From contig CM071600.1 of the NCBI GenBank assembly GCA_036435485.1, forward strand, positions 50,155,546 through 50,219,545: 64,000 nucleotides of DNA. Reading direction: 5' to 3'. This document shows positions 22,138-33,218 of the stretch, piece after piece (the stretch's first letter is position 1; every line of letters starts with the position of its first letter). The notes beneath the pieces are model-generated. The model had not been told where the DNA came from and did no database searches. It saw only the letters and a program-made list of their open reading frames with translations. The stretch is from Saposhnikovia divaricata (taxonomy: Eukaryota; Streptophyta; Magnoliopsida; Apiales; Apiaceae). The translations under genes were made by a program, and so were the position numbers.

Positions 22138-22395
22138 ATGGCAAACCTTACCATCAAAGAAAAGAACCTCCATCTTGTCGAGAATAGGGATATCTTCAGC
22201 TATACGCATGAAGAGTTTGAAGCGTTTGAGTGGGAAAGGCGGCTTGAGACTCTGTGGCTGCAAATGGATGCCGGTCTGGAAGAGATCGAGAGAGAGAAAC
22301 CTGCAAGGGTGATCGACATCGATGCTGCTCTCCAAGCAACATTTGCATGGCTCTCCTCAAAGCCATCCACATCCAACACCACCAACCATTGTTAA
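22138..22395 (+). CDS. Small ORF (85 codons) on the strand opposite to the SIRE-like element, unknown function
   Basis: ATG lies in a near-ideal plant context (AAACAATGGCA), about 100 nt after a TATA-like box, behind an A/C-rich leader typical of plant 5' UTRs. The predicted product is acidic and probably helical (HEEFEAFEWERRLETLWLQM, then DAGLEEIEREK). I do not recognise a family. Downstream, 22396-22620 resembles a 3' UTR with AATGAAAAATTCTG near 22585. An overlapping minus-strand ORF is a shadow. It could be a captured host fragment or an element gene. Confidence 0.45.
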   Translation: MANLTIKEKNLHLVENRDIFSYTHEEFEAFEWERRLETLWLQMDAGLEEIEREKPARVIDIDAALQATFAWLSSKPSTSNTTNHC

Positions 22396-23758
22396 TGAAT
22401 ATGTCAGCAAAAATAACCTTATCCCTTCAACTTCCACCCAAATAAAGTGGCAAAGATGGGATCTGGGATTTTTGCTAACAATGGAGTGGTTTGGACTTGA
22501 CCTTTTATTTTCCTGTTGAATAGATTAGCAGATAGAGAGAACAAAAAGATGTACTACTTGCTTGTAATCTCTTTCTTATTATCAATGAAAAATTCTGTTT
22601 CTCTAATCTTATTCAGTGTGTTCTGCAATTTTTATTTATGTTTGATGAACTGTTCTTCAAGTAAATAAATCAAAGAAGAGAATATGAAAACTAATTAAAG
22701 TAATCATATAAGGAACAAATTCATCAACAATACACTGATTAACAGTTGTCAAAATCCCTATTTACTCCAAAATTTTCAAATTATCCAAGTGAAAATTTAC
22801 CTTAGAGTACAAATCACGAATCAACAGCTTTTGTCAATTCTCCAACTTTATCACCGAAACCCTTTCATAAATTGCACAGTTGTGAATGTATGTGTGTGTG
22901 AAGCAGAGTTTACTAATTCAATTTTTAGAGCATCTAATTTTTCATAAAATCCATAAAGTAAATCAATAAACACTGGATGCACAAACTGTCATAGTAAACA
23001 CTGACTGTATGATGAAAGCTAAACTCTGAAGTAATCAAACTATATACAGTAACTTTTATTTAATACCCCCTCTATATACTTTTTTTTTATTTTATTCATT
23101 CCAGTAATTAGAGGTTGGAACCAGTCACCAAAAATTCAAAAATTTTAGCCCTTATCATTTTGATAAGTTCCTGGGTCATCCTAGTATTTAACTAGTCACC
23201 AAAAATCAGAGAATTTTAGCACATATTATATACCAATAAGTTCCTGGGTCATCCTAGTATCCAACATAATCTCAAAGGAGTATAACAACCTATATACATT
23301 TTCTTTGGGGTATTGCAGTAAGCATTTTATTCTATCAGAGTTTAGAGTTCATCAACATCAGTAGTTATTCATGTAAGGTAATGCACACAGTATTTATAGA
23401 CTCAGAGTTTAAGATGAAATAAACTAAGAGATGCTAAAATATAAACCAGTATCATGCTATGTTAACTTTCTGCACAATCTAAGATTAGATCACAATAACT
23501 CAGAAAGATTCATGATTAATTGCTGAGAATCATGCTTCATACATATTTCTTCATTGGTGTTTTCAGTCGGACAAAAATCAACTCAGAGTTCACAGAGTTT
23601 ATCAAACTTATTAACAGTGAATGACATACAGGCATGCTGACAGAGTTTAACAGAGTATGCATAACAGAGTTTAATCAACAGAGTTCACTTAGCATTTAAC
23701 CAATCAGGAAATATGAGTAATACAATACATAAGTAAAATTTGAATCTAACCAACATTC
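22396..23758. other. Noncoding internal region of the SIRE-like element with a 71-bp tandem duplication
   Basis: No supported ORF. A unit beginning AGTCACCAAAAATC and ending GTTCCTGGGTCATCCTAGTAT is present twice (23123-23193 and 23194-23265) with substitutions. From 23330 to 23700 the short motif CAGAGTTTA is dense. A TC/T-rich stretch lies near 23066-23100. Confidence 0.6.
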
Positions 23759-26700
23759 CTAGTCAGAACCAGAGACCATTCCTAGTTCATTGACCAGTCT
23801 TGTAAATGTAGCTTCACTCAACGGTTTAGTGAAGATATCTGCAAGTTGTTGTTCTGTAGACACAAAATGTAGTTCAATATTCCCTTCTTCTACATGTTCT
23901 CTGATGAAGTGGTACCTTATGCTGATGTGTTTGGTCATTGAATGCTGTACTGGATTACCTGTCATAGCAATAGCACTTTGATTATCACAGTAAATAGGGA
24001 TTTTACTGTACCTCAAACCATAATCCAGCAATTGATTCTTCATCCACAAGATCTGTGCACAACAGCTACCAGCTGCAATATACTCTACTTCTGCTGTAGA
24101 TGTGGAGATTGATTTCTGTTTCTTGCTGTACCAGGAGACAAGTCTGTCACCAAGAAATTGACAACTTCCACTAGTGCTCTTTCTGTCTATCTTGCAGCCT
24201 GCAAAGTCTGCATCAGAATACCCAAGTAGCTTGAAATCTGATTCTCTGGGGTACCACAGACCTAATGATATGGTGCCCTTGAGATACTTGAAGATTCTTT
24301 TCACAGCTGTTAGATGTGGCTCTCTAGGATCTGCCTGAAACCTTGCACAAAGACAGGTTGCATACATGATGTCAGGCCTACTAGCTGTCAAGTATAGAAG
24401 AGATCCTATCATGCCCCTGTAGTTTGTCATATCCACTGAAACTCCTGTGTCTTTATCCAATTTAGTTACTGTTGCCATGGGAGTTGATGCAGATGAACAG
24501 TCAAGCATACCAAATTTCTTGAGAAGATTTATGGTATATTTTTCTTGATTAATGAAAATACCATCATCTGTTTGTCTCACCTGTAGGCCTAGAAAGTAAC
24601 TAAGCTCTCCCATCATGCTCATTTGATACCTGGACTGCATGAGCTTGGCAAACTTCTTACAGAGTTTATCATTAGTAGACCCAAAGATAATGTCATCAAC
24701 ATAAATCTGAACTAAAAGGAGGTCACTTCCTTGATTGAAATAAAACAGAGTTTTGTCAATTGTTCCTCTGTTGAATCCACTTTCTAGAAGAAATTGAGCA
24801 AGTGTCTCATACCATGCTCTTGGTGCCTGCTTAAGTCCATATAGTGCCTTATCTAGCTGTAGACATAATCTGAATATTTGGGGTCCACAAATCCTGGTGG
24901 TTGTTCAACAAACACTTCTTCTTCAAGCTTTCCATTCAGAAAAGCACTTTTCACATCCATCTGGAACACTTTGAATTTCTTGTGAGAGGCATTTGCTAGA
25001 AAAATTCTGATTGCCTCCAATCTTGCAACTGGAGCAAATGTTTCATCATAGTCTATTCCTTCCTGTTGTGAATAGCCTTTTGCTACCAGTCTAGCCTTGT
25101 TCCTTGTGATAACACCTTCACTGTCAGTCTTGTTTCTGAAAACCCATTTAGTACCAACAATAGATCTGTTCTTTGGCCTGGGTACAAGGGTCCAAACTTC
25201 ATTTCTTTCAAATTCATTCAACTCTTCCTGCATTGCTGTTATCCAGTCAGCATCTTGAAGAGCTTCTTCCACTTTCTTTGGTTCATTTTTAGACAAGAAT
25301 GCATGAAACAGACATTCACTTGCAGTAGCACTTCTTGTTTTCACTTTTGCATCTGGATCACCAATTATCAAATCAGGTGTATGTGATTTAGTCCATTTCC
25401 TAGCAGAAGGCAAATGACTTCTATCAGCATGTGATCCTCCCCCTTGATCCATGCTCTCCTGATTTTGTTGTGATCTATCTTCGTTTTCTGAGACTCCCCC
25501 TGAACTTGACTGCCCAGAGTCAGAATTTGAATTTTCAGAGTTTGAATCGTCAGAGTTTGATCCAGATTTTTCAGTTGACTCAGTATCAGTGTTTGAGTCT
25601 TCATCTTGTTCATGCTCCCCCTCAACTGGTTCTCCCCTTTGTTGTGGCTGAGAAGTTTCTCCAGTGTTTACCAGTAGAGGTTCAGAGTTTGTTACAACAG
25701 AGTCTGTCAGAATTGTTTCATCAGAGTTTACTTCATCAGAGTTTAAATCTTCATTTTCAAAATCCAGTTGATCATATTCATCTTTGTCTTCAAGTCCAGT
25801 TATCTTCTTATCATCAAAAGAAACATGTATAGATTCCATGATCACTTTAGTTCTCAGATTGTAAACTCTGAATGCCTTTGTTGACAGTGGATAGCCAACA
25901 AAAATTCCTTCATCTGCCTTTAGCTCAAACTTGGTCAACTGTTCTGGATGAGTCTTCAAAACAAAACATTTGCACCCGAAAATATGAAAGTATTTCAGGT
26001 TAGGCTTCTTTTTCTTCACCATCTCATATGGTGTCTTTCCATGCTTATTGATCAGTGTTGCATTTTGAGTAAAACAAGCAGTTTGAACAGCTTCTGCCCA
26101 GAAATAAGTTGGCAATTTTGCTTCATCAAGCATAGTTCTGGCAGCTTCAATCAAGGTTCTATTTTTCCTTTCAACTACACCATTTTGTTGTGGTGTACCA
26201 GGTGCTGAAAATTCTTGCTTCACTCCATTTTCCTTGCAGAATTCTTCCATTGTTGCATTTCTGAACTCAGTTCCATTATCACTTCTGATGATTCTGACTT
26301 TGTTACTTGATCCTTTGTCCAGAAGCTTCACATGCTCCATCAGAGTTAATGCAGTTTCATCCTTCTTTGCTAGAAAATACACCCAAGTGAATCTAGTGTA
26401 TTCATCAACAATGACTAAAGCATATTTCTTCCTTGCAATAGACATAACATTTATTGGACCAAAGAGATCAACATGCAGAAGATGATAGGGATCAGTGATT
26501 GAAAATTCTGTCTTGCTCTTGAAAGATGACTTCCTTTGTTTAGCCTTCTGACATGAATCACATAGGCCATCAACATTTAACAGAGCCTTTGGGAGTCCTC
26601 TTACAAGATCCTTTCTGATCAATTCATTGATGTTGTTCAAATGTGAGAGTTTCTTGTGCCACTTCCAACTCTCTTCACTAGACATTCTTGTAGACAGGCA

Positions 26701-27081
26701 AACAGCTTTTCCAACAGAGTCTATCAAAAGCTTGATTTCATAAATGTTGTTTTGCCTGTGACCAACTAGAACAACCTTTCCTGTAGATTTGCTGATAACT
26801 TCACAATATTCAGGTTGAAAATCTACATGATATCCCTTATCACAGATTTGACTCACAGATAACAAGTCATGCTTGAGTCCTGGGACATGAGCTACATTGT
26901 TGATGATGACATTTCCAAGATTAATATTGCCATATCCCAATGTTCTTCCTACATTGCCATCACCATAGGAAACTTTTGGGCCAGCCTTCTCCTCATAGTC
27001 TGATAGCAGGGCTTTATTTCCAGTCATGTGTCCTGAACATCCACTGTCCACGACTAGGGTTGCCTCCTTGTTGCCCTGCAA
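23759..27081 (-). pseudogene. pol of the SIRE-like copia element, one frameshift inside RT
   Basis: The first segment (27081-24853) carries protease (DSGCSGHMTGNK), the integrase zinc region and core (DLFGP, SDNGTEF, PQQNGVVERKN), an acidic linker and the start of RT (FAPVARLEAI, DVKSAFLNG). The second segment (from about 24860 to 23759) continues RT with YVDD (near 24690), then RNase H (YSDADFAGCKIDRKSTSG, then ADIFTKPLSE). The break near 24857 looks like loss of one base, giving a stop at 24853-24855. All else is open. The first frame is offset by +1 from the gag stop, so expression would need a frameshift, or the copy is damaged there too. Confidence 0.9.
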
Positions 27082-27091
27082 TCATAAGCAA

Positions 27092-29323
27092 TTACTGAGG
27101 ATTAGTTTTAAGGATCCAGACTTGCTTGGATCCTTTGGCATTCTTAACTTTGTTAGCTTTTGCAGCGGAATTAACATTATCAGAGTTTGAGCTAACAGTA
27201 TCAGTGTTTACACTTGCAGTATCAACTTTAACCCATTTCAGATTGGGTTTCAGTTCATAGTAATTATGATAAATAGCATGATATTCTTTGCAAGTATAAA
27301 TGGAATGCCAAGTACTTCCACAGTGTGTGCATAAAGTCTGTGGCTTAGTTCTAGCAAAATTCTTCTTTACCTCAGACTTGGTAGGTAAAGAATTTATATT
27401 TTTATTTTTCTTGCAGAAATTTGCAAGATGCTTAGTACTACCACAGTTATGACATGTCTTTCTTGGAGCATAACAAGTAAGCATTGGTTTATTTCCTGAA
27501 GTGATGCCTACTTTTCCATTTCTGTTTTTATTTGACACTCTCTGTTTCTTAACAGATTTTAACTCCTTCAGTTTATGTTTGAGTTGTTTATCTGTCATTA
27601 AACCAATATTAACCTGTTTAACACTAGTTTTTACTGATTCACTTTTAACAGCTTCTTTTTCATTTTCAGACAAAAATTTACTGGTTCCATGTACAAAATG
27701 AGTTCTGATTTTAACTTGATTTTGAAATCTAAGTTCATCTCCCTCATTATAACCTAGACCAACAGTGTCTGTTTGAAAAATTTGTTGAGTGTCCTTTCCA
27801 GAATTAGTCAAAGTCCTAATTTTATTATTTGCTTCCTCCAACTCTGATTCTAGTTGTTTATATTTCTGAAGCAAATTCTGTTCTTTACAAACAGCATCAT
27901 CTCTCTCTTTCTGAACTTGTTGCATGTTTTCAAGTTTTTCTTCAACAAGTTTATTTCTTACCTTAAGTTCAGAATTTTCAGCTTTTATCCTCTCATTTTC
28001 TAAAGTCTGATCCCTATAACTTATATGCAATGACTTAAGATAAATTCTTAATTGAGCAATGTCATCAATATTATAAGCATAGGTAGTTAGAGGTACCTGA
28101 TTTTCAGAAGTTTCTGATTCAGTAGTAGCCATGAGAGCATAGTTCACTTCTTCATCAGAATCTGAAGTATCTGCCCAATCTCTGCCTTTAGTGTAGAGTA
28201 CCTTTCCAGTTTTACCCTTCTTGCACTCAGGATCATAGTGACCCATCTCCTTACACTTGTAGCATTGAATTTCAGACTTATCCTTCGTCCCTTTAGAATC
28301 TCTCTTATCAGACTTCCTGAAGCTTTTCCTGTCTTCATTTGAATCTCTAGAAAACCTTTTTCCTTTCTTGAAATTCTTGAAGCCCATTTTCTTGAAGGTC
28401 TTCACCATCAACACAGCCATTTTCCTCATTTCTTCTTCATCATCCTCAGAGTCAGATGATTCAGAAGAATTTGAATCACACTCATAGTTTGATGATTCAC
28501 TTTCTGAGTGTATGACCAAAGCTTTTCCCTTTATTTTCCTTCTTGATGCCTCTTTCTTCTGAGGCTTCTCTTCAACATTAAGAGCAACAGACTTTCCTTT
28601 CCTGCTTGATCTCCTATTTCTCTGCTCCATTTCCAATTCATAAGTTTTGAGCAGCCCATAGATTTCATCAATCTCTGTTTCAGCAAGATCATAGTTGTCT
28701 CTAATAGTGGTTGTTTTCACATCCCACTTTTCAGGTAGAGAAAGAAGAAACTTGAGATTTGAGTCTTCTAGATCATACTCTTTGTTGACCAATGACATAT
28801 CATTGAGCAGTTTACAGAATCTATCAAATGTTTCTGTCATGGTCTCTCCAGGTTTAGCCTCAAAATGCTCATACTCTTGTGTAAGTATGTTTCTCCTATT
28901 CTTCTTAATAGCCGCAGTTCCTTGACACCTGACTTCAAGAGCATCCCATATCTCTTTTGCAGTGGTGCAGTTAATGACTTTGTTAGACATAACATTGTCT
29001 AAAGCACTATGCAGTAAATGCCTAACCTTTGCATCCTTAGCAATTGATGATAGATCCTCAGGAGTCATATCCTTCTTTTCGTTTGGAACTATTTTAGCTT
29101 CTTCACCAGCAGCTACAACAGATAGCTTTGTAGGATTGTGAGGGCCTTCATAAATCCTGTCAAGATATTCTGGATCTGTAGCCTCCAGAAACATAGTCAT
29201 CTTGACCTTCCACATAGCATACTCTAATGGCCTCAGAATAGGAACCCTGATTGGTTCATAACGACTCACAGTAGTAGGAGCCTTTTCAGAAACAGTAGGT
29301 GTTGGTGGAGGAATTGCTGACAT
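27092..29323 (-). CDS. gag of the SIRE-like copia element
   Basis: 743 codons from ATG 29323 (MSAIPPPTPT). An ORF extending further uses LTR sequence and is not a likely start. The N-terminal half is the copia gag capsid type (LEYAMWKVKMTMFLEA, later AKEIWDALE). A Cys-rich knuckle CYKCKEMGHYDPEC follows a Lys/Arg/Ser-rich stretch. A coiled-coil section comes next, then two further Cys/His groups (CHNCGSTKHLANFC and CTHCGSTWHSIYTC). Three knuckles and the extended C-terminus match the long gag of SIRE/Maximus elements. It packages the RNA into virus-like particles in the cytoplasm. The frame is intact and ends in TAA just before pol. Confidence 0.9.
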   Translation of the reverse strand: MSAIPPPTPTVSEKAPTTVSRYEPIRVPILRPLEYAMWKVKMTMFLEATDPEYLDRIYEGPHNPTKLSVVAAGEEAKIVPNEKKDMTPEDLSSIAKDAKVRHLLHSALDNVMSNKVINCTTAKEIWDALEVRCQGTAAIKKNRRNILTQEYEHFEAKPGETMTETFDRFCKLLNDMSLVNKEYDLEDSNLKFLLSLPEKWDVKTTTIRDNYDLAETEIDEIYGLLKTYELEMEQRNRRSSRKGKSVALNVEEKPQKKEASRRKIKGKALVIHSESESSNYECDSNSSESSDSEDDEEEMRKMAVLMVKTFKKMGFKNFKKGKRFSRDSNEDRKSFRKSDKRDSKGTKDKSEIQCYKCKEMGHYDPECKKGKTGKVLYTKGRDWADTSDSDEEVNYALMATTESETSENQVPLTTYAYNIDDIAQLRIYLKSLHISYRDQTLENERIKAENSELKVRNKLVEEKLENMQQVQKERDDAVCKEQNLLQKYKQLESELEEANNKIRTLTNSGKDTQQIFQTDTVGLGYNEGDELRFQNQVKIRTHFVHGTSKFLSENEKEAVKSESVKTSVKQVNIGLMTDKQLKHKLKELKSVKKQRVSNKNRNGKVGITSGNKPMLTCYAPRKTCHNCGSTKHLANFCKKNKNINSLPTKSEVKKNFARTKPQTLCTHCGSTWHSIYTCKEYHAIYHNYYELKPNLKWVKVDTASVNTDTVSSNSDNVNSAAKANKVKNAKGSKQVWILKTNPQ

Positions 29324-29370
29324 GATTATTGTTGTGTTTGGATCTTTAACCTGTAATAAAGTAACAGATT

Positions 29371-29383
29371 GGCTCTGATACCA
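29371..29383 (-). other. Primer binding site of the SIRE-like element (initiator tRNA-Met)
   Basis: TGGTATCAGAGCC on the minus strand, two bases after the 5' LTR. It matches the 3' end of plant initiator methionine tRNA, the usual primer for this group. Confidence 0.93.
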
Positions 29384-29385
29384 CT

Positions 29386-29892
29386 TGTTAGGCCGAATAC
29401 ACAATTAATAATCAACTTTGTATGAGAGTTTAACAAGTAAAACGTTTATGCACTTAAAAACTTCTTGGATTAAGAACCCTCTTCGTGATGTAAAATATCA
29501 CAAAGAGCTGCTAGGTTACAATAAAGATAATTCGTTGTACGATTCCCTTCTAGGGTTAACCTAACTGTATTTATAAAACATACAGCTACGATACAATCTC
29601 TAATTGATATTCCTAATAATCAGCTATACAATGATATCAATTACAGATTGTCACACGTCTCCTAAGTCAACTCGATCTCTTTGATAGCTATCCAATCTTC
29701 AAAGATATCGCTTCCATAATAAATCTTCAATCACTGTTGACCAGTAGACGCTTCCTCTAGACAGAGTTTGACAAACTCTGTCGAGCTTCCATCTGTCAGA
29801 GTTTACACTAAACTCTGACCGCTTCCAGCTAAACTCTGATAATTCACTGTAACACTTAAACACTGATTAAAACACATCAATTATATTTAACA
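29386..29892 (-). repeat. 5' LTR of the SIRE-like element (507 bp)
   Basis: Partner of 17419-17925, same length, one visible mismatch. It is followed by the target-site copy TATCT (29893-29897), after which the interrupted Tekay protease resumes. Confidence 0.95.
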
Positions 29893-31342
29893 TATCTCTA
29901 TAGAACAATTCTGACACAATCGGTTTACTGGTATGAATTCTTGATTATCTACTTCTATGTTCAGAATTCCCTCTAAGGGCACAGACTCAAGATTCAACTT
30001 ATTCATGAAGTTTTTAGAGATAAAAGATTTGGGAGCTCCAGAATCAACTAGAACACACGCATCCTCGGAGTTTATTATAAGCGTACCTGCTATCACATCG
30101 CTGTCATTGATTGGCATCTCGTAAAGTCATGTTGAATGTTCTTGCTGTCGGTTTGTTGTTGGGAGGTGCTGTGAGTCGAGGCACTTGATTTTCCTTTGCA
30201 GGCTGTCGGCAGTCTCGAGACACGTGACCTTTCCTTCCACAGTTGAAGCAGGTGACAGATTTATCCTTGCAACTAGAAGCATAATGACCCTTCTGTCCAC
30301 AGTTATAACAATTCACACTCGCTTGATGACAGGGTCCAGGGTGTTTCTTCCCACATGTCTTGCATTCTTGTAATGGTGGCCTTCCTTGCATCACACTAAT
30401 TGTTTGTGGCTGTTAGAACCTCTGGTTGCTTCCTCTGGTGTCATGATTCCCAAACCTTCTTGTATCAGTGCTTCTATTCTCCCTCTTCACAAATGGTTGC
30501 TTATCGCTCCGATTATCAGTCCTTCTCACAAGGTTACTTCCGCTGCTCTGAAACTTCCTCTTCTGTCCATCCTTCGGGTACAGTTCACTTCCACTTTCCA
30601 CTATAGCCGCTTTCTGAACTAAGGTTGCATAATTGGTGATCTCGAACACTACAACTCGATTCTGTATCCAGGGCTTCAATCCTTGCTGGAAATGCTTCGC
30701 TCTCTTCTCCTCAGTGTCTACATGATAGGGTACAAACCTCGAGAGTTTTGTAAACTTGGCCTCGTAGTCTGCAACAGTCATCGTCCCTTGCTTGAGTTCT
30801 AAAAACTTAACCTCCATCTGGTTCTCCAGATACTTGGGGAAATACCTTTCTAGGAACAATTTTGTAAATCTGGCCCACGGTATAACCGCATTACTTTCCA
30901 TAGCTCTCTTCGCTTCCCACCAGTAGTTAGCCTCACCTTTTAACATATACGCTGCAAACACTGTCTTCTTGTTTTCTTCCACTCCCACAATTTCAAAAGT
31001 CTTTTTTACCTCTCGTAACCAGATTCTAGCCTCCACTGGGTTAGTGGTACCTTTAAACTCAGGTGGATTCAAAGATTTGAATGATTTGAAACTCACTGTA
31101 GCTTGAGTCAGTTGAGCTGGAGGTGGGATTCCTCCTACTGAATGTTGGTTCTGTTGAGGCTGAGGGTTCTGAGCATGTTGAAGAAGAAAGTTCATAAGTA
31201 GGTTCATCGGGTTGGGATTCTGAGCGGGCTCTGGTTCCGGGTTTGGATTCTGGACTGGGTTCTGAGGTGGAACCTCATAATCTTGATTCGCTTCAGGTTG
31301 AGGACGAAGATTCTTTGGGGGTCTTCCTCTTTTAGGTGGCAT
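29893..31342 (-). pseudogene. gag and protease N-terminus of the Tekay-like element
   Basis: gag runs from ATG 31342 (MPPKRGRPPKN) and is intact through the retrotransposon gag domain (WLREVKKTFEIV, ANYWWEAKRA, FLELKQGTMTVADYEAKF) to TAA at 30415-30413. The same frame then continues through three CCHC-like knuckles (CKTCGKKHPGPC, CYNCGQKGHYASSC, CFNCGRKGHVSRDC) to 30104. An apparent one-base insertion near 30105 shifts into the protease, whose active site is CVLVDSGAPKSFIS. The protease is cut at 29893 by the SIRE-like element and resumes at 17418. Confidence 0.88.
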
Positions 31343-32059
31343 CTTTTTCTATAAGAGCGAAAACAATAGGGTATGTTATGTCTCAGGTATGCAGTTATAC
31401 GACACCATTGCTGGCACAGTTATGATAGGCATTCATAAATAATTACTCGATCAAAATCCTGGTTTCTCAAAATCGTGATTCTCTCTGGTCTCTTTATAAA
31501 CGATTACTCTTATTCCTAATTATAAAAAGGTTTCAGATACTTGTAAAGATCTATCTCAGTTTAAATGGCGGTTCTCGGGAAAACCTTATAAGTTCTAAAA
31601 TTCAATCGTAATTAATCTTTTGTTCTCGAATTTTGGTTAAACTCATTTTAAGTCGTAGTTTCTGAAAAGGAGTTGTTATCTATATCGGGGTAACATGGGG
31701 AAACAATATCATATGATACTCTACAATACAAAATTTTCTAATAGATAAAGTAAGACAGCAGTTCTACTAATAAATCAGAACATGTAATAATAAAGAGGTA
31801 CCACACTGGTACAGTACAGGTTATAATACTAAATAAGTTCATAATAATACAAACCGATAATCTGAATATAGTACATCGTGGGGGATAATAAGGATTACTA
31901 CCCTACATGCTGGTCATAAAATCAACTACATCAAGTACATAGATCATGAGAATATGTGCACCCTGATACAGAAAATCTAACGTGATGCCATCCAGAAAGT
32001 GGGTCACCACTAGCTATACAAGCCAAACGATGGGGATGCTCAAGCATGCATATATGTCA
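31343..32059. other. Spacer between gag and the upstream extra ORF of the Tekay-like element
   Basis: About 0.7 kb, AT-rich, with no ORF worth reporting and no repeat seen. It may serve as the gag leader on the minus strand. Confidence 0.5.
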
Positions 32060-33043
32060 TCAGCGGGGGAACATCTCACCGACCCTCCTATAGAACTCTA
32101 TGACGATATCTGAAATCATAGTGGCAACTCTGTCCCGATCAATCTGCCCGGTATTGGATGATGGTAAGGTAGCAAAGTCAGTCTGTAGTCCAGTCAAAAC
32201 AGTGAGAGCAATCTGATACATGATCTCCATCGGGACATCTCTAACCAGTAGACTCCTTCCATGATGCACAACAAAAGGATCTGGAACAACCAATAGTCTA
32301 AGGATACCATCCCTAGTAGCAAAGATCTCCTCATAGCGAGACCATAACCATCGATAATGCTGGAACAGGGTATGATGAATGTGCCAAGGGACCATCTCTC
32401 CCGCCACCCTAACATACTCAGGGGGAACAGGTGGCATAGCAGCAGTAGCAACAGTAGCCACAGTGGGCTGAGTCGGAGCAGGAACAGGTATAGTGGGTGC
32501 AGATAGAGCAGTATCACAAACAGGAGTGTCGCCGATACGTGGGAACATGTAATCAGGTATAGTAGGGACTGTCGGAGCCGAAGTAAAAATCGGGATAGGA
32601 GCAGTAACAAAATCTGTAGCCCTAGTAGGTGTAGCAACTCTGGAAACTGGAACAGCTGAGCTAGGCACCACCTTAGTGTGGACGGGTGAAAGCTGGCTCT
32701 CATCAACTGGATCAGTAATCTCGGGCACTGGGGCCTCAACTCTGAACATCTCAGGAGTGTAAATAAGTGTAGTCTCAGGAGTAGGAGCCTCTAGGTCGAT
32801 CATTGGCATAGGAGAATCAACTACCTCAATGACCTGGTCAAGGGAATCTACCAAGTCTATCACGTGTGGAGGAAAAGGTGTAAGAATCCGAATAGAAGAG
32901 TCCTCCGAGTCACTGACGATCAGCATATACTCCTCAGATGGGTCACTATTTGTCCCTGAGCTAGGATCTAGAGGTCCTAGTGGGTATGGTGTAGGAGATC
33001 TGTCTCGCATAGGTAAGAAACCGGTAGATCCTGATGAAGACAT
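32060..33043 (-). CDS. Extra ORF upstream of gag in the Tekay-like element, unknown function
   Basis: 327 codons, uninterrupted, from ATG 33043, between the PBS and gag on the element's strand. The N-terminal two thirds are low-complexity, rich in Pro, Thr, Ala and acidic residues. The last 130 residues look structured (EMVPWHIHHTLFQHYRWLWS, later DIVIEFYRR). I know no family for it. It stays open although pol carries at least five lesions. An extra ORF at this place is familiar in Ogre-type Tat elements, less so in chromoviruses. Confidence 0.6.
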   Translation of the reverse strand: MSSSGSTGFLPMRDRSPTPYPLGPLDPSSGTNSDPSEEYMLIVSDSEDSSIRILTPFPPHVIDLVDSLDQVIEVVDSPMPMIDLEAPTPETTLIYTPEMFRVEAPVPEITDPVDESQLSPVHTKVVPSSAVPVSRVATPTRATDFVTAPIPIFTSAPTVPTIPDYMFPRIGDTPVCDTALSAPTIPVPAPTQPTVATVATAAMPPVPPEYVRVAGEMVPWHIHHTLFQHYRWLWSRYEEIFATRDGILRLLVVPDPFVVHHGRSLLVRDVPMEIMYQIALTVLTGLQTDFATLPSSNTGQIDRDRVATMISDIVIEFYRRVGEMFPR

Positions 33044-33218
33044 CTACAAAAGTAAATAGTTTCGCTCAGAAACAGGTTCTAATCGATTAAATACGTATAT
33101 AGATATAGCTAAAGGTGTAAGGCACTTAGTGCTAAAACCTTATCGTCGTGTAATACCTCTAAATTCTCACGTCGTGTTATAATTCTAGGCTCGTATGATT
33201 CCTAAAAATATAACTAAC

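Larger units (their letters stand above)
17926..29350. repeat. Dispersed short motif TCAGAGTTT(A/G) in the SIRE-like element
   Basis: CAGAGTTT or its complement recurs through the LTRs (29760-29840), the post-pol spacer (23330-23700), the linker of pol (25520-25750), gag (about 27180) and the extra ORF (about 20665). Within coding DNA it gives SNSD/NSD-type residues on the minus strand. Counts were not made exhaustively; the clustering is evident by eye at 25500-25760 and 23580-23690. Confidence 0.6.
17419..29892 (-). mobile_element. SIRE/Maximus-like Ty1/copia element, complete, nested in the Tekay protease
   Basis: The 12,474-bp element is bounded by TATCT at 17414-17418 and 29893-29897 and by two 507-bp LTRs that I found to differ at one base. 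On its minus strand: 5' LTR, PBS for initiator tRNA-Met, gag with several Cys/His knuckles, protease-integrase-RT-RNase H, about 2 kb without element-sense ORF, a 1,182-codon extra ORF, PPT, 3' LTR. The long gag and a large ORF after pol are typical of the SIRE/Maximus lineage, though its LTRs are often longer. Near-identical LTRs imply a recent insertion. Confidence 0.93.
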
